A stretch of DNA of 64,000 nucleotides from Saccharothrix violaceirubra. Its GTDB lineage: Bacteria; Actinomycetota; Actinomycetes; Mycobacteriales; Pseudonocardiaceae. This document shows positions 34,499-43,292 of the stretch, piece after piece; the stretch's first letter is position 1, and each line of letters opens with the position of its first letter. Where the stretch lies: NCBI RefSeq assembly GCF_014203755.1, contig NZ_JACHJS010000001.1, positions 7,192,001-7,256,000 of the forward strand, in the 5' to 3' direction. Made by a program: the position numbers and the translations under genes. The notes below the pieces were generated by a model. The model saw nothing but the letters and a program-made list of their open reading frames with translations, did no database searches and had not been told where the DNA came from.

Positions 34499-36163
34499 AT
34501 GGGCAACACCGAACGCTTCCGCCGCGCCCGTGACCTGCTGCTCGACCTCGGGCACGACCACGACGCCGCGTACGCGGAGTTCCGCTGGCCGGAGTTCACG
34601 GAGTTCAACTGGGCGTTGGACTGGTTCGACGCCATAGCCGCGGACAACCACCGCACGGCGTTGCACGTGGTTTCCGGCGACACCGGCGAGCGACTGTCCT
34701 ATGTGGAGTTATCGCGACGGTCCAGCGTGGTGGCCAACGGTTTGCGCGCGCTGGGTGTCGAACGTGGCGACGCGCTGCTGGTCATGCTCGACAACCAGGT
34801 CGCGGTCTGGGAGACGATGATCGCGGCGATCAAGCTCGGCGCCGTGGTGATCCCGACGTTCACCACGGTGTCGGCCGCGGACCTGCGCGACCGCGTGACC
34901 CGCGCCGACGTCCGCCACCTGGTCACCACCTCCGACCTGGCCCGCTCGCTCGACCTCCCGCCGCACGTCACGCGGATCGCGGTCGGCGAACCGGTACCCG
35001 GCTGGCGGTCCTACGCGGACCTCGACGGCGCCGACGAGTTCGTGCCCGACGGTCCGACCAGGGCCGACGACCCGCTGTTCCTGTACTTCACCTCCGGCAC
35101 GACCTCGCGCCCGAAGCTGGTCCGGCACACCCACGTCAGCTACCCGGTCGGCCACCTCAGCGGCATGTACTGGAACGGCGTGCGCCCCGGCGACGTGCAC
35201 CTCAACGTGTCCGCGCCGGGCTGGGCCAAGCACGCGTGGAGCAGCTTCTTCGTGCCGTTCAACGCCGAGGCCACGCTGCTGTCGGCGAGCGCGGCCGACC
35301 CGGTCGAGCTGCTCGACCACCTGGTGGCGTACGAGGTCACGACGTTCTGCGCGCCGCCGACCGTGTGGCGCATGCTCATCCAGCACGACCTGCGACGGTG
35401 GTCGGTCCGGCTGCGCGAGGCGGGCAGCGTGGGCGAGCCGCTCAACCCCGAGGTGGTCGACCGGGTGCGGGCCGCGTGGGGCCTGACCGTGCGCGACGGC
35501 TACGGCCAGACCGAGACCACCGCGCAGATCGGCAACAGCCCGGCGTCGCGGGTGAAGCCCGGCTCGATGGGCAAACCGCTGCCCGGCTACGAGATCGTGC
35601 TCGTCGACCCGCACACCGGGCAGGTCGGCGACGAGGGCGAGATCTGCGTGGCGCTCGACCCGGTGCGGCCGGTGGGCGTGATGACCGGGTACGTGGACGA
35701 CGACGAGAAGAACGCGCGGACGTTCGCCGACAACCGTTACCACACCGGGGACATCGGCCGGCGCGACGAGGACGGCCACCTGCACTACGTGGGCCGCACC
35801 GACGACGTGTTCAAGTCCTACGACCACCGGATCTCGCCCTTCGAGCTGGAGAGCGTGCTGCTGGCGCACGAGGCGGTCGCGGAGGCGGCCGTGGTGCCCG
35901 CGCCCGACCCGGTCGGGCTGGTGGTGCCGAAGGCGTTCGTGGCCCTGGCCGCCGGGTTCGAGCCGTCCGAGGAGACCGCGCGCCGGATTCTCGACCACAC
36001 GCGCGAAAATCTCGCGCCGCACCAGTGGATTCGACGACTCGAATTCGCCGGACTGCCCAAGACGACCTCCGGGAAGATCCGCCGCGCGGAACTGCGCACG
36101 CGTACCGGCGGTGTCGAGTACCTGGCCGACCTGCCCGCCGGTGCCGCACCCGGTATCGGCTGA
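34499..36163 (+). CDS. AMP-forming acyl/aryl-CoA ligase
   Basis: 554 aa. ANL-superfamily motifs: LFLYFTSGTTSRPKLVRHTH (AMP-binding P-loop), DGYGQTETTAQIG (A5), HTGDIGRRDEDGHLHYVGRT (A7-A8) and the catalytic Lys in LPKTTSGKIRRAEL. Overall most like medium-chain/benzoate-type CoA ligases. It would activate a carboxylic acid made or imported by the neighbouring proteins. Start and stop abut the flanking genes, indicating one operon. Substrate not readable from sequence. Confidence 0.9.
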   Translation: MGNTERFRRARDLLLDLGHDHDAAYAEFRWPEFTEFNWALDWFDAIAADNHRTALHVVSGDTGERLSYVELSRRSSVVANGLRALGVERGDALLVMLDNQVAVWETMIAAIKLGAVVIPTFTTVSAADLRDRVTRADVRHLVTTSDLARSLDLPPHVTRIAVGEPVPGWRSYADLDGADEFVPDGPTRADDPLFLYFTSGTTSRPKLVRHTHVSYPVGHLSGMYWNGVRPGDVHLNVSAPGWAKHAWSSFFVPFNAEATLLSASAADPVELLDHLVAYEVTTFCAPPTVWRMLIQHDLRRWSVRLREAGSVGEPLNPEVVDRVRAAWGLTVRDGYGQTETTAQIGNSPASRVKPGSMGKPLPGYEIVLVDPHTGQVGDEGEICVALDPVRPVGVMTGYVDDDEKNARTFADNRYHTGDIGRRDEDGHLHYVGRTDDVFKSYDHRISPFELESVLLAHEAVAEAAVVPAPDPVGLVVPKAFVALAAGFEPSEETARRILDHTRENLAPHQWIRRLEFAGLPKTTSGKIRRAELRTRTGGVEYLADLPAGAAPGIG

Positions 36164-36185
36164 CAAATCACACCGAGGAGAGATC

Positions 36186-36596
36186 ATGCGTGACGTCAAG
36201 GTCTACCACTCCCTTTTCGGCGAGGGTCTGCGCAACGGCCAGATCAAATGGGCGGAATACGTGCAGCCGGGCCGCAACGCGGTCGACGTCGAGTGGCTCT
36301 ACACGCAGGACGAGACCGGGCCGACCGGCGCGGAGGCGTACATCGCGCACTTCAAGCCCGGCTCGCACGGCGATCTGCACGAGCACCTGGGCTACGAGGT
36401 GCTGCTGATCCTGGAGGGCGAGCTGCACAACGACAACGGCGACCGCTACCCGGCGGGCACGCTGTTCGTCGAGAAGCCGGAGAGCGTGCACCAGGTGTCC
36501 AGCCCGAGCGGCTGCTTCGCGCTGGTCATCCGGGAGAAGGGCACCCGGCGCATCGAGGTGCCCGAGCCCGCCGGCCGGGCCGCCGCCTCCCGCTGA
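36186..36596 (+). CDS. Small cupin protein
   Basis: 136 aa, ATG 36186 with GAGGAGAG 5 nt upstream. Single cupin barrel with metal ligands in GSHGDLHEHLGYEVLLILEGE (His, His, Glu) and the second motif PESVHQVSS (His). Cupins here may be a dioxygenase, isomerase or sugar/acid binder in the pathway. Followed by a strong terminator, so it closes the first transcription unit of the cluster. Confidence 0.85.
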   Translation: MRDVKVYHSLFGEGLRNGQIKWAEYVQPGRNAVDVEWLYTQDETGPTGAEAYIAHFKPGSHGDLHEHLGYEVLLILEGELHNDNGDRYPAGTLFVEKPESVHQVSSPSGCFALVIREKGTRRIEVPEPAGRAAASR

Positions 36597-36603
36597 CCCA
36601 CCC

Positions 36604-36640
36604 GCCGGCCGGCACCGCCCTTGTCGCGGTGCCGGCCGGC
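36604..36640 (+). terminator. Terminator between cupin and MFS genes
   Basis: GCCGGCCGGCACCGC (36604-36618) pairs perfectly with 36626-36640 around a 7-nt loop, just after the cupin stop. Confidence 0.85.
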
Positions 36641-36648
36641 CGCCATCA

Positions 36649-36671
36649 TGTAACGCCTTGAACCCATTACA
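36649..36671. promoter_or_regulatory. TGTAA-N13-TTACA dyad upstream of the MFS gene
   Basis: Five-base inverted arms 13 bp upstream of the MFS start; a GNTR/LysR-like candidate operator for the second transcription unit. Confidence 0.4.
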
Positions 36672-36683
36672 CCGGGAGGGACG

Positions 36684-37964
36684 ATGTCCCAGACGCTCGC
36701 GCATCCGACCACCGCCGACGTGGTCGTCGGTCGAACGGGCAAACGCCACTCCGCCAACTACCGCTGGGGCATCCTGGGCATCGGGGTCTTCGCCCAGGCC
36801 GCCTTCAGCGCCACCTTCCAGGGCATCCCCACCTCCGGCTCGATCCTCGCCGCCGCGTACGGCTACTCGTACTCCCAGCTCGGCCTGGTCCTGGCCGCCG
36901 TCACCGCGGGCATCTTCCTGACCGAGGTGTTCTGGGGCGTGCTGTCCGACCGGATCGGCGAACGCATCGTGCTGATGGTCGGCCTCGGCGGCACCACGCT
37001 CTCCCTCGCCGCCGTCACGGTGTTCCTGGTCCCGACCGCGAGCGCGGCACCGGCCGCGTGGGCCTTGGCCGTCGTGCTCTTCCTGTCCGGCGCGCTCGGC
37101 GGCTGCGTCAACGGCGCGTCCGGCCGCGCGGTCATGGGCTGGTTCCCGGCCAACCGGCGCGGGTTCGCCATCAGCCTGCGGGTCGCGGCCGTGCCGCTCG
37201 GCGGCGCGCTGGGCGCGGCGATCATGCCCCCGCTCGCGGTGAACGTCGGCTTCCGCTGGGTGTTCGCGTTCCTGACGATCTTCATGGCCGCCGCGACCGT
37301 CGCCGTCGTCTTATGGCTGGACGAGCCGCCGTTGGCCCGCACCAAGGCGTCCGACGGCGTGGCCGCCACGACGACCCGCAGCCCGCTCGTGCGGTGGGAC
37401 ATCTGGCGCGTCGCGCTCGTCGCGTTCCTGCTCGACCTGCCCCAGTTCACCGTACTGACGTTCGGGTCGGTGTTCCTGTCCCAGGTCATGGGTCTGGACC
37501 TGGGCGGCGTGGTGATCGCGATCGTGGTCGTGCAGGTGCTCGGCGGCGTGTCGCGCGTGGTCAGCGGGCGGTGGACCGACCAGGTCGGCGGCCGGCACCG
37601 GCGCACGCTCGTGCGGGTCTACAGCTGGCTGATCGCGCTGGCGTTCCTCGGCGTGGCCGCGTACCAGGTGGCGCCGACGTGGCTGGTGGTCGGCTTGTTC
37701 GTGGCGGCCGGCTTCCTGGCGTGCGGCTGGCACGGCGTGCACTACGCGGAGATCGCCACCATGGCCGGCGCGGAGCGGTCCGGCACGGCGCTCGGCCTGG
37801 AGAACACCATGGTGTTCGGCGGCGCGTTCGTGACGCCGCTGCTGATCCCGGTCGTGCTGGACCTGTCGTCGTGGCCGGTCGTGATGCTGCTGATCGGCGT
37901 CGTGCCGGCAGTAGCCTCGGCGGTGCTCATGCCCCGCGAAGCCCGACCGGGAGTGACAGCTTGA
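36684..37964 (+). CDS. MFS transporter
   Basis: 426 aa, 12 membrane helices. Loop 2-3 carries GVLSDRIGERIVLMVGLGG, close to the MFS signature G-x-L-x-D-R-x-G, and the second half repeats it as SGRWTDQVGGRHRRTLVR. Similar to organic-acid/aromatic-acid or nitrate-sugar phosphate type uptake and export carriers. It overlaps the CGNR gene by 4 bp (TTGA). Likely exports or imports the cluster's substrate. Confidence 0.9.
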   Translation: MSQTLAHPTTADVVVGRTGKRHSANYRWGILGIGVFAQAAFSATFQGIPTSGSILAAAYGYSYSQLGLVLAAVTAGIFLTEVFWGVLSDRIGERIVLMVGLGGTTLSLAAVTVFLVPTASAAPAAWALAVVLFLSGALGGCVNGASGRAVMGWFPANRRGFAISLRVAAVPLGGALGAAIMPPLAVNVGFRWVFAFLTIFMAAATVAVVLWLDEPPLARTKASDGVAATTTRSPLVRWDIWRVALVAFLLDLPQFTVLTFGSVFLSQVMGLDLGGVVIAIVVVQVLGGVSRVVSGRWTDQVGGRHRRTLVRVYSWLIALAFLGVAAYQVAPTWLVVGLFVAAGFLACGWHGVHYAEIATMAGAERSGTALGLENTMVFGGAFVTPLLIPVVLDLSSWPVVMLLIGVVPAVASAVLMPREARPGVTA

Positions 37965-38479
37965 CCAGACCGGGTCTCGACCTCGTCGCGACGGTGCGCA
38001 GCCGACTCGGCGGCGTGCCGTGCGACGGTGTGACCACGCCGGACACCCTCGCCGCCTGGCTGTCCGCCCAGGGCCACACCGTCGCCGAGCGGCCGGACGA
38101 GGCGCACGTCCGCGAGTTCCGGGCGTTGCGCGAGGCCGCCTACCGGCTGCTGGGTGCCGCGGTCGACGGCACGACACCGGCACGCGTCGACGTCGACCTG
38201 GTCAACCGGTGCGCCCGGCAGCCGGCACCGGCCGTCGTGCTGTCGCCGGACCTGGCCGCCGTCCGCGAACGGCCGACCGTCGCACAGGTGCTCGGCGTGC
38301 TGGCGCGCGATGTCGTCGACCTGCTCACCGGCCCCGACCGGGACCGGCTGCACCAGTGCGAGGCGGAGGTGTGCGGGTCGTACTTCGTGGACACCTCCCG
38401 TGCCGGTCGTCGTCGGTGGTGCTCCTCGGCCACCTGCGGCAACCGGGTCCGGGTCGCGGCGCACCGGAGCCGCGCGTGA
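37961..38479 (+). CDS. CGNR zinc-finger protein (ABATE-domain regulator)
   Basis: 172 aa from TTG 37961 overlapping the MFS stop. The N-terminal helical ABATE-type domain leads to the C-terminal CGNR zinc finger: CEAEVCGSYFVDTSR, then RRRWCSSATCGNRVRV, with all four Cys. CGNR proteins are probable stress-linked transcription regulators. The stop overlaps the next start (GTGA). Its inclusion between an MFS and a PIN-like gene suggests cluster-specific control. Confidence 0.88.
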   Translation: MTRPGLDLVATVRSRLGGVPCDGVTTPDTLAAWLSAQGHTVAERPDEAHVREFRALREAAYRLLGAAVDGTTPARVDVDLVNRCARQPAPAVVLSPDLAAVRERPTVAQVLGVLARDVVDLLTGPDRDRLHQCEAEVCGSYFVDTSRAGRRRWCSSATCGNRVRVAAHRSRA

Positions 38480-38826
38480 TCTACCTGCACAGCACGGCCG
38501 CCTGGCGCGTCGACGCGCTCGTCGGCGTCGGCCTGGCCGCGTCCAGCTCCCTGACCAGGGACGAGACCGACGTCGACCTGTTCACCGATCCCCGGGTCGT
38601 CGAGGTGCGGGTGTCCGACCTGGTGCTCGACCTGGCCGCCAGCGTGCACGGCGTCGACCCCTCGGGCGCCGTGCACCTGGCCACCGCGCTCCTGCTCGGC
38701 CCGTCCGTGACCGGGTTCGCCTGCGCCGACCACCACCTGCGCGCCGCCGCGCGGGCGAACGGCCTCCGCGCCATCGGAATTCCGCACTTGTCACTGGTTT
38801 TCGAATCCCGGCAGACCGTCGAATGA
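38476..38826 (+). CDS. Degenerate PIN-like domain protein
   Basis: 116 aa, GTG overlapping the CGNR stop by 4 bp. The overall order matches a VapC-like PIN domain: a first strand and turn (VIYLHSTAAWRVDALVG), VHLATALLLG and a terminal FACADHHLRAAARANGLRAIG. In active PIN nucleases the first motif has Asp (YxDTSA) and the middle motif begins D-A-x-H; here they read YLHST and GAVH, so two metal-binding Asp appear to be lost, leaving only the C-terminal Asp. Likely non-catalytic, perhaps a binding partner of the CGNR protein. Confidence 0.55.
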   Translation: MIYLHSTAAWRVDALVGVGLAASSSLTRDETDVDLFTDPRVVEVRVSDLVLDLAASVHGVDPSGAVHLATALLLGPSVTGFACADHHLRAAARANGLRAIGIPHLSLVFESRQTVE

Positions 38827-38915
38827 GATTGATCCGGACGGCCTACCGGGTGGCCGCCGGACGTGGATACCATCGGGTACCGGACACGAATTCACAGATT
38901 CCTGGGGGAATGGCT

Positions 38916-39818
38916 GTGGACGTCAGGCAATTGGTCGCCTTCCGTGCGGTCGCGGAAACCCGGAGCATCACGCGGGCCGCGACGGCGCTGGGTTATTCGC
39001 AATCCGCCGTCACCGCGCAGATCAAGAACCTCGAATCGGTCGTGCGCGCGAGGTTGTTCGAACGCCGGCGTGACGGCGTTCGACTCACGTCGAGCGGCGA
39101 ACGCTTTCTGCCCTACGTGACACGGCTCCTGCGCCTGACCGAGGAGGCCCGGTCCGCGGTCGCACCCGAGGCCGAACCGCGCGGCACGCTCACCATCGGC
39201 GCGAGCGAGGCCATCACCACCTACCGGCTGCCGGACGTGGTGTGGCGGTTCCACGCCCGGCACCCCGACGTCCGGCTGGCGCTGCACACGTTCCACGAGG
39301 GCCCGCAGTCGCTGGTCACGGCGCTGGAGCGGGGCGAGATCGACGTCGCCCTGCTGCACTCGACCGGGCCGGTCGGCCCGGCGTCGCGGCGGCTGGCCGT
39401 CGAGGAGCTGGTGCTCGTGGCCGCGCCCACGCACTCGCTCGTCGGGCGGGACGTGGTGACGGTCGACGACCTGCGCGAGCAGTCGACGCTGATCGTGCAG
39501 TCCGCGTGCGTGTACGACGCGGTGATGCGCGCCGAACTCGGCCACCGGCCCGTGCCGCCGCTGGAGTACGGGACGATCGAGGGCGCGAAGATCGCGGCGG
39601 TGGCCGGGCACGGCGTGGCGCTGCTGCCGCGCGTGTGCGTGCGGTCGACGCTCGACGAGGGGCGGCTGGTGGCGTTGCCGTGGATGCCGGTGACGACCGT
39701 GGCGGGCTACCTGGTGTGGGACGACGCCCAGTGCGACCCGGCGACCCTGGCCGCGTTGGACGCCGTGCTCACCCGCGCGGTCGCGGACTGGGAACGTCCA
39801 CGCGCCACCGCCGCGTGA
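38916..39818 (+). CDS. LysR-family transcriptional regulator
   Basis: 300 aa. Start GTG 38916 (MDVRQLVAF) is preferred because the GGGGGA at 38904-38909 is 6 nt upstream; ATG 38910 is directly on it. N-terminal winged HTH TRSITRAATALGYSQSAVTA with LysR substrate-binding domain following (LTIGASEAITTYRLPDVVWR). It lies at the 3' end of the cluster and is the probable regulator of the LysR-type dyad at 32408-32428. Effector unknown. Confidence 0.92.
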   Translation: MDVRQLVAFRAVAETRSITRAATALGYSQSAVTAQIKNLESVVRARLFERRRDGVRLTSSGERFLPYVTRLLRLTEEARSAVAPEAEPRGTLTIGASEAITTYRLPDVVWRFHARHPDVRLALHTFHEGPQSLVTALERGEIDVALLHSTGPVGPASRRLAVEELVLVAAPTHSLVGRDVVTVDDLREQSTLIVQSACVYDAVMRAELGHRPVPPLEYGTIEGAKIAAVAGHGVALLPRVCVRSTLDEGRLVALPWMPVTTVAGYLVWDDAQCDPATLAALDAVLTRAVADWERPRATAA

Positions 39819-39833
39819 GTCCACTGTGGACGT

Positions 39834-40448
39834 TCAGTCGAGCAGTGTCCAGGCGGCCGTGCACCGGACCGCGACGGTGATCTCCTGCGCGGTCAGGTTG
39901 AGCTGGTCGACCTGCGGCGTGCCAGGCGAGCCGCCGTAGCCCGCGAACGCGACACGCTCGTTGCCCCACGTCTCGGCATCGCCGTCGGTGAGCTTCTGGA
40001 GCGCGCCGAGACGGGCGCCGAGCGCGTCGGCGTAGCCCGCTGCCCGGCGGCGGGCGTCGGCGACGGCCTCGCGCTGGGCCTCGCGGACCGCGTCGGCGTC
40101 GTCGCGCAACTGCCAGTTCGGACCGTTGAGCCATGCGGGTTCCGCGGCGACGAGCGCGCCGAGCAGTTCGTCGAGCAGGGCCAGGTCGTCCACACGCAAC
40201 AGGTACTGCTGCATGGCCCGCGCGCCGGAGCGGCGGTTGCGGTGCCAGTTGGTGTGCACGTCGAGACGACGCGAACGCACGTCGACGCTGGTGCGCGCGA
40301 GCAGCGCCTCGACCTCGGCGACCCGCCGGGTGAGCGCGTCGACCGCCTCGGCGCGGCTCGACCCGGTCGTCTCGAAGCTCACCGTCACCTCGGCGCGGTC
40401 GGCCGTGCGCTCGACCTTGCCGACGCCCTTCGTCACCACGTCCGCCAT
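39834..40448 (-). CDS. SIMPL (DUF541) domain protein
   Basis: 204 aa from ATG 40448; an upstream ATG at 40484 lacks support. SIMPL motifs: GKVERTADRAEVTVSFETTG, repeated helical segment ALTRRVAEVEALLARTSVDV and TQAI-like VDQLNLTAQEITVAVRC. No signal peptide is visible, unlike most SIMPL proteins, so it seems cytosolic. Function unclear; homologues are linked to oxidative stress or signalling. Convergent with the LysR gene. Confidence 0.82.
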   Translation of the reverse strand: MADVVTKGVGKVERTADRAEVTVSFETTGSSRAEAVDALTRRVAEVEALLARTSVDVRSRRLDVHTNWHRNRRSGARAMQQYLLRVDDLALLDELLGALVAAEPAWLNGPNWQLRDDADAVREAQREAVADARRRAAGYADALGARLGALQKLTDGDAETWGNERVAFAGYGGSPGTPQVDQLNLTAQEITVAVRCTAAWTLLD

Positions 40449-40572
40449 GGCCGCCAGACAACCCGTTCGAGACAGGCTTGGCAACTATCACTCTGTCTAG
40501 CTCTGGCACTAGATAGCTGTATGCGGTGTCATTATTGGTCGTGCGCTAGAGACCCGGATACGGTCCGATGCC

Positions 40573-41766
40573 ATGGACCCGGTGCGCAACCCGTTCGCCC
40601 CCGGAGCCGGTCAACGGCCCCCTGAGCTGGCCGGACGCGACAAGGAGCTGGCCGCGTTCGAGGTCGTGCTGGAACGGGTCGCGCGCGGACGACCCGAGCG
40701 CGGCCTCGTGCTGACCGGCCTGCGCGGCGTCGGCAAGACCGTGCTGCTGGGCGAACTGCGGTCGATGGCGGTCAAGCGCGGGTGGGGCGCCGGCAAGGTC
40801 GAGGCCCGACCGGACGCCGGGCTGCGCCGCCCGTTGTCGGCCGCGCTGCACCGGGCCGTGCGCGATCTCGCGGTGCGCCACCGCGCGCCCGAACGGGTCG
40901 AGGCGGTGCTGGGCGTGCTGAAGGCGTTCGCACTGCGGTCCAACCCCGCGGACGCCAAGCTGCGCGACCGGTGGCAGCCGGGCATCGACGTGCCGGCCGC
41001 GGTCGGGCGGGCGGACTCCGGCGACATCGAGATCGACCTGGTGGAGCTGTTCACCGACGTCGCCGAGCTGGCGCAGGACGTGGGCACGGGCGTGGCGCTG
41101 CTCATCGACGAGATGCAGGACGTGCGGCCGGACGACGTGTCGGCGCTGTGCGCGGCGTGCCACGAGCTGTCCCAGTCCGGTGCGCCTTTGGTCGTGGTCG
41201 GTGCGGGGCTGCCGCACCTGCCGGCCGTGCTGTCGGCGGCCAAGTCGTACTCCGAGCGGTTGTTCCGGTACGTGCGGATCGACCGGCTGTCCCGTGAGGA
41301 CGCGGACCGCGCGGTGCTCGCGCCCGTCGCGCGTGAGGACGCGGGGATCGACGTGGAGGCGCTCGACGCGCTGTTCGACGCGTCCGGCGGCTACCCGTAC
41401 TTCATCCAGGCGTACGGGAAGGCGGCGTGGGACGCGGCGCCGTCCGACCCGATCACGGCGGTGGACGTGGCCGTGGCGGCACCCGAGGCGGACGCCGAGC
41501 TGGCCGTGGGGTTCTTCGGGTCGAGGTACGAGCGGGCGACACCCGCCGAGCGCGAGTACCTGCGGGCCATGGCCGGGACCGGGGACGGGCGGGACGCGGG
41601 CGTGCCGACGTCCGCCGTCGCGGAACACCTGGGGCGCAAGCCTTCGTCGTTGTCGCCGGCGCGGGACAGCCTGATCAAGAAGGGGCTCGTGTACTCGGCC
41701 GAGCGCGGGCTGATCGCGTTCACCGTGCCGCACTTCGGACGGTTCCTGCTCGCTCACGGCGAGTGA
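40573..41766 (+). CDS. STAND/AAA_16-type ATPase with C-terminal winged helix
   Basis: 397 aa. Walker A GLRGVGKT (residues 49-56), Walker B GVALLIDEMQD, then sensor-like region VVVGAGLPHLPAVLSAAKSY and a C-terminal winged-helix (AVAEHLGRKPSSLSPARDSL). Proteins of this type are common in actinomycetes, with unknown roles; they resemble Orc/Cdc6-like or NTPase signalling modules. Divergent from the SIMPL gene and monocistronic. Confidence 0.88.
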   Translation: MDPVRNPFAPGAGQRPPELAGRDKELAAFEVVLERVARGRPERGLVLTGLRGVGKTVLLGELRSMAVKRGWGAGKVEARPDAGLRRPLSAALHRAVRDLAVRHRAPERVEAVLGVLKAFALRSNPADAKLRDRWQPGIDVPAAVGRADSGDIEIDLVELFTDVAELAQDVGTGVALLIDEMQDVRPDDVSALCAACHELSQSGAPLVVVGAGLPHLPAVLSAAKSYSERLFRYVRIDRLSREDADRAVLAPVAREDAGIDVEALDALFDASGGYPYFIQAYGKAAWDAAPSDPITAVDVAVAAPEADAELAVGFFGSRYERATPAEREYLRAMAGTGDGRDAGVPTSAVAEHLGRKPSSLSPARDSLIKKGLVYSAERGLIAFTVPHFGRFLLAHGE

Positions 41767-41934
41767 CACTGTCAACTGTGACAGACAGATGAATCGACGG
41801 TGTCGTCCAGGTCACTGCCGATGAATCGCCGGTTTGTGCGCCACCTCACCGGATAAACGGGTGCGCGTGCGGGGGTCTCGGGTGCATACTTGAGGCACAC
41901 CACCCGAGGAAACGCCGAGAGGGATGAGATCGCG

Positions 41935-42081
41935 ATGAACATCGCTGCGAAGCTCCGCGCCCGCCGTGTCGACGCTCGCAACCGCAAGGCCGTCGCACGT
42001 GCGCTCGAGCAGGCGCCGACCCCGGCCATGCGCCACGAACTGATGGCCATCGCCCAGGCTCAGGTGACCACCCTCCGCTGA
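41935..42081 (+). CDS. 48-aa basic protein
   Basis: ATG 41935 with GAGAGGGATGAG upstream. MNIAAKLRARRVDARNRKAV and an AIAQAQVTTLR tail: amphipathic, basic, two helices. Similar tiny proteins are annotated hypothetical in actinomycetes. A strong hairpin follows, supporting a real transcription unit. Confidence 0.65.
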   Translation: MNIAAKLRARRVDARNRKAVARALEQAPTPAMRHELMAIAQAQVTTLR

Positions 42082-42479
42082 ACCGTCAGGCGCGCGTGGC
42101 GACAACCCGCATCGACACCGGGTACACGCCCCGTCGTCCCGCGCGCCGGGTCAAGGAGTGGGGATACGACGAGGCCCCTGCCGCACCTCCCGCGCGGCAG
42201 GGGCCTCGTTCCATCTCTTTCAGTGCCCGATGGGTGCTGTAACAGTCCCCGAACGTGTCTCGATGACACTCATGACCCCGCGATGCTGTCGGACCCCCGA
42301 CCTGGCAGCACCGCGGGGTTTCCCATCGGTCAAGCCGTCGGCGAGCCGGTCCACGTGTCGTTGGACGGCGTTCTGCGCGCACGACTGTTCATCACTTACC
42401 CCCTGAGATGTGCTTGTCCCCCATGGACCACTCCATGGTGCCACCGGGGTACGACACTTCGGCTTGAGAGCATGGTCCG
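42082..42479. other. 398-bp intergenic region before the NYN gene
   Basis: Contains the terminator of the 48-aa gene at 42169-42209. The remaining 270 bp hold no coding frame with a plausible ribosome-binding site; a minus-strand frame at 42220-42585 lacks any start near a purine tract. Confidence 0.5.
42169..42209 (+). terminator. Terminator after the 48-aa gene
   Basis: ACGAGGCCCCTGCCGC (42169-42184) pairs perfectly with 42194-42209 across a 9-nt loop and is followed by two T's. Confidence 0.85.
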
Positions 42480-42854
42480 ATGGGCTCAGCGATCGTCGTC
42501 GTGGACGCCGCGAATGTCGTGGGTTCGGTGCCCGATGGCTGGTGGAAGGACAGGTGGGGTGCGACCGAGCGCCTCCGGGATTCACTGATTCCGCTCGTGG
42601 CGAACGGTCTACCCGGCTTCGCGTCCGGACCGCTCGAAGTGGTGCTGGTGGTCGAAGGACGCGTCCGCGATCTGCCGTCGGTGCCCGGAGTCCGAGTGGT
42701 CGGTGCCCCGGGATCGGGCGACGACACGATCGTCTCGGTCGTCCGGGACCTTCGGGGAAGGCGTTGTGCCGTCGTCACGGCGGACCGCGAGTTGCGCCGC
42801 CGCGTGACCGGGTTGGGCGCCGAAGTGCTCGGTCCGCATTCCGTGCGAGGCTGA
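42480..42854 (+). CDS. NYN-domain putative RNase
   Basis: 124 aa. The NYN/PIN-like fold shows AIVVVDAANVVGSVPDGWW (acidic Asp plus Asn), VVGAPGSGDDTIVSVV and AVVTADRELRRRV, giving the acidic triad of NYN nucleases. Probably cuts RNA. It is 5 bp upstream of the Imm1 gene in the same direction and next to a PIN/HTH module, making this a nuclease/immunity pocket. Confidence 0.82.
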   Translation: MGSAIVVVDAANVVGSVPDGWWKDRWGATERLRDSLIPLVANGLPGFASGPLEVVLVVEGRVRDLPSVPGVRVVGAPGSGDDTIVSVVRDLRGRRCAVVTADRELRRRVTGLGAEVLGPHSVRG

Positions 42855-42859
42855 AACCC

Positions 42860-43285
42860 ATGAGCTTCACCGCCCACTGGCACGTCTACCGCCCGGACGA
42901 ACTCCCCGCCGAGGAGACGCTGGTGGTCGAAACCCCGGCGGACGTCGACCACCTCGTGGCCCGCCTGTCCGATCCGGACTCCTCACCCGCCATGGTCTTC
43001 CACTCGGCCCGGCCGGAGATCGTGTCGGAGTGGAGCGGCGAGACCGTGGACGACCACCTGCTGTGGGCGTTGGTGCACAAAGGTTTCGGGTACCTGGACT
43101 TCCACAGCCCGGAGCACGTGTCGTGTGCCCTCGTCGGCGACCCGGCGTCGGAGGGCTACCACTACGACTACGTCGACTACGACCCTGGCAGCGGTGTCGC
43201 CTTGGACCTGTTCACGCGGGCGTTGAAGGAATTCCTCCGCACAGCGGAACGTCCTACGTGTGCGGAGTGGCGGGACACGGACTGA
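42860..43285 (+). CDS. Imm1-family immunity protein
   Basis: 141 aa from ATG 42860. The C-terminal region AMVFHSARPEIVSEWSGETV ... FGYLDFHSPEHVSCALVG ... YDPGSGVALDLF with conserved aromatic and acidic residues matches the Imm1 family of contact-dependent inhibitor immunity proteins. No cognate toxin lies in the window, so it may protect against toxins delivered by neighbours, or its toxin has been lost. The 3' end is 8 bp from the convergent PIN gene. Confidence 0.75.
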   Translation: MSFTAHWHVYRPDELPAEETLVVETPADVDHLVARLSDPDSSPAMVFHSARPEIVSEWSGETVDDHLLWALVHKGFGYLDFHSPEHVSCALVGDPASEGYHYDYVDYDPGSGVALDLFTRALKEFLRTAERPTCAEWRDTD

Positions 43286-43292
43286 CCACCGC

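Noticed and set aside
32413..34683. A 756-aa minus-strand frame over the FAD-binding gene
   Set aside because: Antisense shadow; the plus strand has clear dinucleotide-binding motifs and operon spacing.
32228..39830. TCCACAGTGGA / TCCACTGTGGA as a regulatory motif
   Set aside because: It recurs inside genes and between unrelated genes (for example 32230, 39822, 60375), so it is probably a common oligomer in this genome.
42220..42585. Minus-strand small gene before the NYN gene
   Set aside because: Its best internal start would be GTA, not a start codon, and it overlaps the NYN gene 5' end.
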